From NCBI GenBank assembly GCA_030044485.1, contig JASHVQ010000081.1:1-11616 (forward strand): 11,616 nt of DNA. The letters run 5' to 3'. Positions 6,478 through 11,616 of the stretch are shown one piece after another. Numbering within the stretch: the stretch's first letter is position 1; each line of letters opens with the position of its first letter. Position numbers and translations under genes: made by a program. The notes beneath the pieces were generated by a model. The model ran no database searches, was not told the origin of the DNA, and saw nothing but the letters and a program-made list of their open reading frames with translations. Source of the stretch: Methylovirgula sp. (GTDB lineage: Bacteria; Pseudomonadota; Alphaproteobacteria; Rhizobiales; Beijerinckiaceae).

Positions 6478-8130
6478 ATGCCGGCGATACCGCACGACCC
6501 AGATCCGCCAACGCCCGTCTCCTTGCCGAATCTGTTGGCGCGGTCGGCGGCGCGTTTTGCAAATCGCCCGGCGGTCGATTTCTTCGGCCGAAAATTGACC
6601 TATGCGGGACTTGGCCGGCAAGTCGAGCGCGCCGCCCTTGGCTTGCAGAAATTGGGCGTGAGGCGCGGCACGCGCGTCGGGCTCTGCCTGCCGAACACGC
6701 CCTATTTCATCATCGCCTATTTCGCCGTCCTGAAGGCCGGAGGCATCGTCGTCAATTTCAATCCGCTCTATGTCGAGCGCGAGATCGCGCAGCAAATCCG
6801 CGATTCGGGGACGACGATCATGGTGACGCTCGACGTCAAAAAGGTCTATTCGAAGATCGCCGCGATGCTCGAGGTCACGGACCTCGAACGCATCGTCGTC
6901 TGTTCGATGCGCGCCAGCTTGCCCTTTGCCAAGGGCGTGCTTTTCGCGCTCTTCAAGTCGGCCGAGCTTGCCGAAATTCCCAAGGATGCGCGCCACGTTC
7001 GTTTCTCCGATCTCGTCGCGGCGCGCGCTACGTTCGAGCCGGTCGATCTCGATCCGACCAGCGACGTCGCGGTGCTTCAATATACGGGCGGGACGACCGG
7101 CGTCCCCAAAGGCGCCATGCTCACCCACGCCAATCTTTCGATGAATGTCGCGCAGATCGCTTGTCACGTGCCCATTCTTACTCCGGGACGCGAGCGCGCG
7201 CTTCTCATCCTGCCGCTGTTTCATGTGTTCGGCATGACGGCAGGCATGAATTTCTGCATTTCGATCGGCGCGGAAATCATCCTGCTGCCGACCTTCGACG
7301 TACATCAGGTGCTGTCCGTCGTCACCAAGAAGCGGCCGACTCTGCTGCCCGGAGTGCCGAGCCTTTTCGCGGCGCTGACGGCGCGCGTCGGCGACGGCAA
7401 ATACGATCTTTCCTCGATCAACTATTGCATCTCGGGGGGCGCCCCGCTGCCGCTCGACGTGCGCCTACGTTTCGAATCGCTCTCCGGCTGCAAACTCGTC
7501 GAGGGCTACGGGCTGACCGAAGCTTCGCCTGTGGTCAGCGCCAATCCGCTCGATGCCGAATACAAGAACACGTCCGTCGGCTTTCCGCTGATCGGCACGA
7601 GCGTCGAGATTCGTTCGCTCGACGATCCGAAAAAGATTCTGCCGCTCGGCGAGAAGGGCGAGATCTGCCTGCGCGGGCCGCAGATCATGGCCGGCTATTG
7701 GCGGAACGCGAAGGAGACGGAGTCGGTCTTCGTCGACGGCGCGCTGCGCACCGGCGACGTCGGCTATGTCGACGAAGGCGGCTATCTCTATCTCGTCGAT
7801 CGCATCAAGGACCTAATCCTCTGCGGCGGTTTCAACGTCTATCCGCGGGTGATCGAAGAAGCGCTGCATCAGCACCCGGCGGTCGCCGAAGCGGCTGTCA
7901 TCGGCGTTCCCGACGCCTACCGAGGCCAGGTTCCGAAGGCTTTCGTCACGCTGCGGCCCGGCGCGGAAGCAACCCCCGAGGCGCTGCTGCGCTTCCTTAG
8001 GGACTATGTATCGCGCATGGAGATGCCCAAATCCGTCGAGATCCGTCAATCTCTGCCCAAGACCGCGATCGGCAAGATCAGCCGCAAGGAACTCGCGGCG
8101 GCGCCGCAAGGCGGCGCGCAAGCGCATTAA
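6478..8130 (+). CDS. AMP-forming long-chain fatty acid-CoA ligase
   Basis: This adenylate-forming enzyme activates a carboxylic acid, probably a fatty acid, with ATP to an acyl-AMP and then to acyl-CoA. The 550-residue product has the ordered family motifs: P-loop-like YTGGTTGVPKG (202-212), LPLFHVFGMT, GYGLTE (343-348), RTGDVGYVDEGGYLYLVDR (424-442, with Asp427 expected to bind the ATP ribose), the hinge and A8 region DRIKDLILCGGFNVYP, and the C-terminal lysine in PKTAIGKISRKEL (Lys533). The length and the LPLFHVFG motif fit FadD-like enzymes, but specificity (long-chain, medium-chain or dicarboxylate) cannot be read from the sequence. The ATG has only a GGGCGG directly adjacent. It starts 92 nt after ptsN, and no other beta-oxidation gene is in view, so it may be a separate unit. 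Confidence 0.92.
   Translation: MPAIPHDPDPPTPVSLPNLLARSAARFANRPAVDFFGRKLTYAGLGRQVERAALGLQKLGVRRGTRVGLCLPNTPYFIIAYFAVLKAGGIVVNFNPLYVEREIAQQIRDSGTTIMVTLDVKKVYSKIAAMLEVTDLERIVVCSMRASLPFAKGVLFALFKSAELAEIPKDARHVRFSDLVAARATFEPVDLDPTSDVAVLQYTGGTTGVPKGAMLTHANLSMNVAQIACHVPILTPGRERALLILPLFHVFGMTAGMNFCISIGAEIILLPTFDVHQVLSVVTKKRPTLLPGVPSLFAALTARVGDGKYDLSSINYCISGGAPLPLDVRLRFESLSGCKLVEGYGLTEASPVVSANPLDAEYKNTSVGFPLIGTSVEIRSLDDPKKILPLGEKGEICLRGPQIMAGYWRNAKETESVFVDGALRTGDVGYVDEGGYLYLVDRIKDLILCGGFNVYPRVIEEALHQHPAVAEAAVIGVPDAYRGQVPKAFVTLRPGAEATPEALLRFLRDYVSRMEMPKSVEIRQSLPKTAIGKISRKELAAAPQGGAQAH
8101..8117 (+). repeat. GC-only inverted repeat at the 3' end of the acyl-CoA ligase
   Basis: GCGCCGC (8101-8107) and GCGGCGC (8111-8117) form a perfect 7-bp stem around AAG, within the last codons of the ligase, 11 nt before its stop. 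There is no T-run after it. It may help define or protect the mRNA end, or simply reflect Ala/Gly/Pro coding in GC-rich DNA. Confidence 0.3.
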
Positions 8131-8156
8131 TCGAATTGGACGAGCCCATTTGCAGG

Positions 8157-8186
8157 TTGGCGGGAATTCGCGTCAAATAGTATTTT
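8157..8186 (+). promoter_or_regulatory. Candidate promoter for the UDP-glucuronate decarboxylase gene
   Basis: TTGGCG (8157-8162, 4 of 6) and TATTTT (8181-8186, 4 of 6) are 18 nt apart in the 98-nt gap before the next gene, in its most AT-rich part. A small stem GGCCT/AGGCC (8195-8199 and 8208-8212) follows in the would-be leader, just before the strong AGGGGAG ribosome-binding site (8219-8225). By eye only. Confidence 0.25.
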
Positions 8187-8228
8187 GGCGCGAGGGCCTC
8201 GATACTTAGGCCAAGCCCAGGGGAGATC

Positions 8229-9209
8229 ATGCCGGCCGGCCGCAGATTTTACACCACGCGGCGACGCAGTTTGGTGACCGGCGGCGCCGGTTTTATCGGC
8301 TCGCATCTCTGCGAGCGGCTTCTCGCCCAGGGCGACGAAGTGCTCTGCGTCGACAATTTCTACACCGGAACGCGCGACAACATCTCCCCCCTGCTCCAAT
8401 ACCGGGGCTTCGAGCTTCTGCGCCACGACATCACGTTTCCGCTCTATGTCGAAGTCGATCGCATTTTCAATCTCGCCTGCCCGGCTTCGCCAATTCACTA
8501 CCAATTCGATCCCGTGCAGACGACCAAGACGAGCGTGCTCGGGTCCGTCAACATGCTGGGCTTGGCCAAGCGTCTCAAGGTGCCCATCCTGCAGGCCTCG
8601 ACTTCGGAAGTTTACGGCGATCCGAGTGTCCATCCGCAGGCCGAGACTTATTGGGGCAACGTCAATCCCGTCGGCCCGCGCTCCTGCTACGACGAGGGCA
8701 AGCGCTGCGCCGAGACGCTGTTCTTCGACTATCGCCGCCAGCACGATCTCGACATCAAGGTGGTGCGTATTTTCAACACCTACGGGCCGCGCATGCATCC
8801 CAACGACGGCCGCGTCGTCTCGAATTTCATCATCCAGGCGCTGAGCGGAAAGGACATCACGCTCTACGGCACGGGCGAACAGACACGCTCCTTTTGCTAT
8901 GTCAGCGACCTCGTCGAAGCCATGGTGCGCTACATGGATACGCCGCACGAAGAAACCGGGCCGCTGAACCTCGGCAATCCGAACGAATTCACCATTCGCC
9001 AGCTCGCCGAGCTCGTCTGCGCGCTGACCGGGTCGCCTTCCAAGCTCGTCGAAATGCCCTTGCCCGAGAACGATCCCCGCCATAGGTGTCCGGATATTTC
9101 GCGCGCCCGCGAGGTGATCGGCTGGAAGCCGAAGATCAATTTGCGCGAGGGCCTGACGCTGACCATCGCTTATTTCGAGGACATTCTGCGAAAGAGCGGC
9201 AAAGCCTGA
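8229..9209 (+). CDS. UDP-glucuronate decarboxylase (UDP-xylose synthase), extended SDR family
   Basis: The enzyme converts UDP-glucuronate to UDP-xylose with release of CO2, using a tightly bound NAD+, and supplies xylose units for surface polysaccharide. The 326-residue product has the NAD-binding Rossmann signature [11 protein letters not shown] (16-26), acidic Asp42 in [18 protein letters not shown] (123-132) with the active-site Thr/Ser/Glu cluster, and the catalytic SCYDEGKR with Tyr154 and Lys158. ACPASP, YDEGKR and [10 protein letters not shown] point to the UXS branch rather than GalE-type epimerases. The N-terminus before the Rossmann fold is short and basic (RRFYTTRRR), with no membrane anchor as in eukaryotic UXS. 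The start has AGGGGAG three bases before ATG. No UDP-glucose dehydrogenase or glycosyltransferase is in the window. Confidence 0.92.
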   Translation: MPAGRRFYTTRRRSLVTGGAGFIGSHLCERLLAQGDEVLCVDNFYTGTRDNISPLLQYRGFELLRHDITFPLYVEVDRIFNLACPASPIHYQFDPVQTTKTSVLGSVNMLGLAKRLKVPILQASTSEVYGDPSVHPQAETYWGNVNPVGPRSCYDEGKRCAETLFFDYRRQHDLDIKVVRIFNTYGPRMHPNDGRVVSNFIIQALSGKDITLYGTGEQTRSFCYVSDLVEAMVRYMDTPHEETGPLNLGNPNEFTIRQLAELVCALTGSPSKLVEMPLPENDPRHRCPDISRAREVIGWKPKINLREGLTLTIAYFEDILRKSGKA

Positions 9210-9216
9210 TGCGCCG

Positions 9217-9230
9217 GGCGCGGCCGCGCC
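9217..9230. repeat. Perfect 14-bp GC palindrome before the helicase gene
   Basis: GGCGCGGCCGCGCC reads the same on both strands and lies in the 27-nt gap between the decarboxylase stop and the helicase ATG at 9237. It can fold as a hairpin with a GGCC loop and is followed by TTAA. It may be a weak terminator, a protein-binding site, or a chance result of GC-rich sequence. It leaves no room for a normal ribosome-binding site before the ATG. Confidence 0.5.
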
Positions 9231-9236
9231 TTAACT

Positions 9237-11616
9237 ATGGTCTACATGCGCACGCTTGACCCGCCGCCGAATGGGCTGCCGCTGCCGTCGCGTTTCGCGG
9301 AATGGTTCGCGCGGCGCGGCTGGGCGCCGCGCGCCCATCAGCTTGCGCTTCTCGAAAAAGCCGAAGCGCGCGAGGACGTCCTGCTGATCGCGCCGACCGG
9401 CGCCGGCAAGACGCTGGCCGGCTTCCTGCCGACGCTCGTCGATCTCGACCGTCGCGGCGCGCCGCCCGGCCTGCACACGCTTTATATTTCGCCCCTGAAG
9501 GCGCTCGCCGTGGACGTGGCGCGCAATCTCGAGACGCCGATCGCCGAGATTGGCCTTTCGTTGCGCGTCGAAACGCGCAGCGGCGACACTTCGGCCGGCA
9601 AGCGCCAGCGCCAGCGTCGCGATCCGCCGCAAATTCTTCTGACGACCCCGGAACAGCTTGCGCTGCTTCTGGCGAGCGCCGACGCCAGGCACCTGTTCGC
9701 GGATCTTCAGCGCGTCGTCGTCGACGAACTACATTCGCTTGTGACCGGCAAGCGCGGCGATCTTCTGAGCCTCGGGCTGGCACGGCTGCGGAGGATTGCG
9801 CCACGCATGAAGTCGACCGGTCTTTCCGCAACCGTGCGCGATCCGGACGAATTGCGCCGCTGGCTCGTCGCAAGTCCCGGCAAGGCGGCGCTTGTCACCG
9901 CGCCGCCCGGCGCGCCGCCCGATCTTTCCATTCTCGACACGACCCAGGAAATCCCCTGGGCCGGGCATATGACGCGCCACGCGCTCGCGGGAATCTACGA
10001 GCTCATAAAGGCGGCGCATATGAGTCTCGTCTTTGTCAACACGCGCGCGCTGGCCGAATTCGTGTTTCAGGAATTGTGGCGGCGCAACGAGGACGGGCTG
10101 CCGATCGCGCTGCATCACGGTTCGCTCGACGTCGGGCAGCGCCGCCGCGTCGAGGCGGCGATGGCGCAGGGCAGGCTGCGGGCTGTCGTCTGCACCTCGA
10201 CGCTCGATCTTGGCGTCGACTGGGGCGACGTCGACCTCGTCATCAATGTCGGCGCGCCGAAGGGCGCGAGCCGCCTGATGCAAAGGATCGGGCGCGCCAA
10301 TCATCGGCTCGACGAAGCGTCGCGCGCCGTGCTCGTCCCCTCGAACCGTTTCGAAGTGCTCGAATGCCGCGCCGCCGTCGATGCCGTCTATGCCGGCACG
10401 CAGGACACGGCGCCGGCGCGCAGCGGCGCGCTCGACGTTCTCTGCCAGCATATTCTTGGCATGGCTTGCGCCGAGCCTTTTATGGCGGACGAGCTTTTTC
10501 GCGAAATAATCTCCGCCGAGCCCTACCACGATCTCGAACGCGCCGACTTCGAGGCGGCGCTCACCTTCGTCGCGCATGGCGGTTATGCGCTCTCTTCCTA
10601 CGAGCGCTTCGCCAAAATCAAACAGAAGGCCGACGGACGCTGGCGCGTCGCCAACGCCCATGTCGCACAGATCTACCGGATGAACGTCGGCACGATCGTC
10701 GAGGCCGACATGCTTAAAGTGCGGCTTACACCTGGCAAAGCGCCGGGGCCGGGCCAGGCCTATACCGGGCCTTTGCGGCGCGGCGGCAGAATATTGGGCG
10801 AGATCGAGGAATATTTTCTCGAAACGCTCGCGCCGGACGACACGTTTTTGTTCGGCGGAGAAATTCTTGCCCTGCGCGGCATTGTCGACAATGAGGCGCT
10901 CGTTTCGCGCGTTGTCGCCGACGCGCCGAAGATTCCTTCGTATGAAGGCGGCAAGTTCCCGCTCTCGACGCATCTCGCGGCGCGCGTACGCGAACTCGTC
11001 GGCCATCCGAAAGAATGGCGCAGTCTCCCGCCCGCCGTCGCCGAATGGCTCGGCCTGCAGATGCGGCGCTCCGCCTTGCCGCCCCCCGGCCATTTGCTGG
11101 TCGAGACTTTCCCGCGCGGCAGCAGGTTTCATCTCGTTGCCTATCCTTTCGAGGGGCGGTTGGCGCATCAGACGCTAGGCATGTTGCTGACGCGGCGCAT
11201 GGAGCGCGCCGGCTTAAAGCCGCTCGGCTTCGTCGCCAATGATTATGCGCTCGGCGTCTGGGGCGCGGCCGACATAGGCGAGGCGATCGCCCGCCGTCGC
11301 ATCAAGCTCGACGCGCTTTTCTCGGAGGATATGCTGGGCGACGATCTCGAAGCCTGGCTGCATGAATCCTCGCTGATGAAACGCAGCTTCCGCAATTGCG
11401 CGATCGTCTCGGGCCTCATCGCGCGCAATCACCCGGGCCGCGAGAAAAGCGGCAGGCAGATCACCGTCTCGACCGATCTCATCTATGACGTGCTGCGCCG
11501 CCACGAGCCGGATCATATACTTTTGCGCGCGACGCGCGCCGACGCGGCAATGGGCCTTCTCGACTTGCCGCGTCTCGGCGTCATGCTGGCGCGCGTCAAG
11601 GGCCGCATCCTGCATA
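9237..11616 (+). CDS. Lhr-Core type DEXH-box helicase, ligase-associated DNA damage response family (3'-truncated by window edge)
   Basis: This superfamily 2 ATP-dependent 3'-to-5' helicase belongs to the bacterial Lhr-Core group, placed in DNA repair through its gene neighbourhood with an ATP-dependent ligase, an exonuclease and a metallophosphoesterase. About 793 codons are visible without a stop, probably nearly the whole protein. Helicase motifs in order: Walker A APTGAGKT (52-59, Lys58), TTPEQL, Walker B DELH (163-166), SAT (197-199), VFVNTRALAEF, TSTLDLGVDWGDVD, and motif VI QRIGRANHR (349-357). After the two RecA domains (to about 400) come a winged-helix-like region and the Lhr-type C-terminal part (for example KFPLSTHLAARVRE, VAYPFEGRLAHQTLG, GFVANDYAL). 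The start at 9237 is the most upstream ATG after a stop; ATG 9246 is an alternative, and neither has a clear ribosome-binding site. The usual partner phosphoesterase could lie just past the right edge. Confidence 0.92.
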   Translation, partial: MVYMRTLDPPPNGLPLPSRFAEWFARRGWAPRAHQLALLEKAEAREDVLLIAPTGAGKTLAGFLPTLVDLDRRGAPPGLHTLYISPLKALAVDVARNLETPIAEIGLSLRVETRSGDTSAGKRQRQRRDPPQILLTTPEQLALLLASADARHLFADLQRVVVDELHSLVTGKRGDLLSLGLARLRRIAPRMKSTGLSATVRDPDELRRWLVASPGKAALVTAPPGAPPDLSILDTTQEIPWAGHMTRHALAGIYELIKAAHMSLVFVNTRALAEFVFQELWRRNEDGLPIALHHGSLDVGQRRRVEAAMAQGRLRAVVCTSTLDLGVDWGDVDLVINVGAPKGASRLMQRIGRANHRLDEASRAVLVPSNRFEVLECRAAVDAVYAGTQDTAPARSGALDVLCQHILGMACAEPFMADELFREIISAEPYHDLERADFEAALTFVAHGGYALSSYERFAKIKQKADGRWRVANAHVAQIYRMNVGTIVEADMLKVRLTPGKAPGPGQAYTGPLRRGGRILGEIEEYFLETLAPDDTFLFGGEILALRGIVDNEALVSRVVADAPKIPSYEGGKFPLSTHLAARVRELVGHPKEWRSLPPAVAEWLGLQMRRSALPPPGHLLVETFPRGSRFHLVAYPFEGRLAHQTLGMLLTRRMERAGLKPLGFVANDYALGVWGAADIGEAIARRRIKLDALFSEDMLGDDLEAWLHESSLMKRSFRNCAIVSGLIARNHPGREKSGRQITVSTDLIYDVLRRHEPDHILLRATRADAAMGLLDLPRLGVMLARVKGRILH

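Noticed and set aside
6343-7305. Antisense open frame of 320 codons opposite the start of the acyl-CoA ligase
   Set aside because: Charged composition without motifs, and it crosses the ptsN end and the intergenic gap, which suits a shadow frame.
9302-10717. + strand open frame of 471 codons in another frame over the helicase
   Set aside because: The product is Arg/Ala-rich low-complexity sequence. Walker A, DELH, SAT and motif VI are all in the frame starting at 9237.
9729-11168. Antisense open frame of 479 codons opposite the helicase
   Set aside because: It is Arg/Ala-rich with no recognisable motif, and the + strand frame from 9237 carries the full ordered helicase motifs. Long antisense frames are expected with this G/C third-position bias.

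Overview
The window looks like ordinary chromosome of a GC-rich alphaproteobacterium, most likely of the order Hyphomicrobiales (Rhizobiales). The evidence is the def-fmt-truA run, the rpoN-hpf-ptsN run, an MCP of alphaproteobacterial style ending close to a DFLRTVRAA tail, strong G/C bias at third codon positions, and protein sequences that read like rhizobial/methanotroph-type homologues. The genus cannot be fixed from the sequence. All ten supported genes lie on the + strand. I see no tRNA, rRNA, CRISPR array, insertion sequence or phage gene.

Layout. Bases 1-1200 hold the 3' part of a soluble globin-coupled chemoreceptor whose start lies outside the window. Next comes a compact translation-maturation unit: def (peptide deformylase), fmt (Met-tRNA formyltransferase, GTG start) and truA (tRNA pseudouridine synthase). 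The def-fmt gap is 30 nt, and fmt and truA overlap by one base. Fmt adds the formyl group to initiator Met-tRNA and Def removes it from the finished protein. Two small hairpins follow truA, and a candidate promoter then leads into rpoN (sigma-54), a short hpf (ribosome hibernation factor) and ptsN (EIIA-Ntr). This is the conserved nitrogen/carbon-status cluster, but here it does not follow the LPS-export genes that usually precede rpoN.

The last third holds three genes with no obvious common pathway: an AMP-forming long-chain acyl-CoA ligase, a UDP-glucuronate decarboxylase (UDP-xylose synthase), and a large Lhr-Core type DEXH helicase of the 'ligase-associated DNA damage response' family. 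The helicase is the longest gene here. It is open from 9237 to the right edge with about 793 codons visible, so probably only a short C-terminal piece is missing.

No new multi-gene system is evident. The points most worth a second look are the globin domain, where an ungapped reading puts arginine at the normal heme-ligating histidine position; the hpf gene, which stops after the N-terminal ribosome-binding domain although the sequence resembles the long form; the placement of rpoN behind truA; two stacked hairpins in the hpf leader; and a perfect 14-bp palindrome just before the helicase. Promoter and terminator calls are made by eye and carry low confidence.
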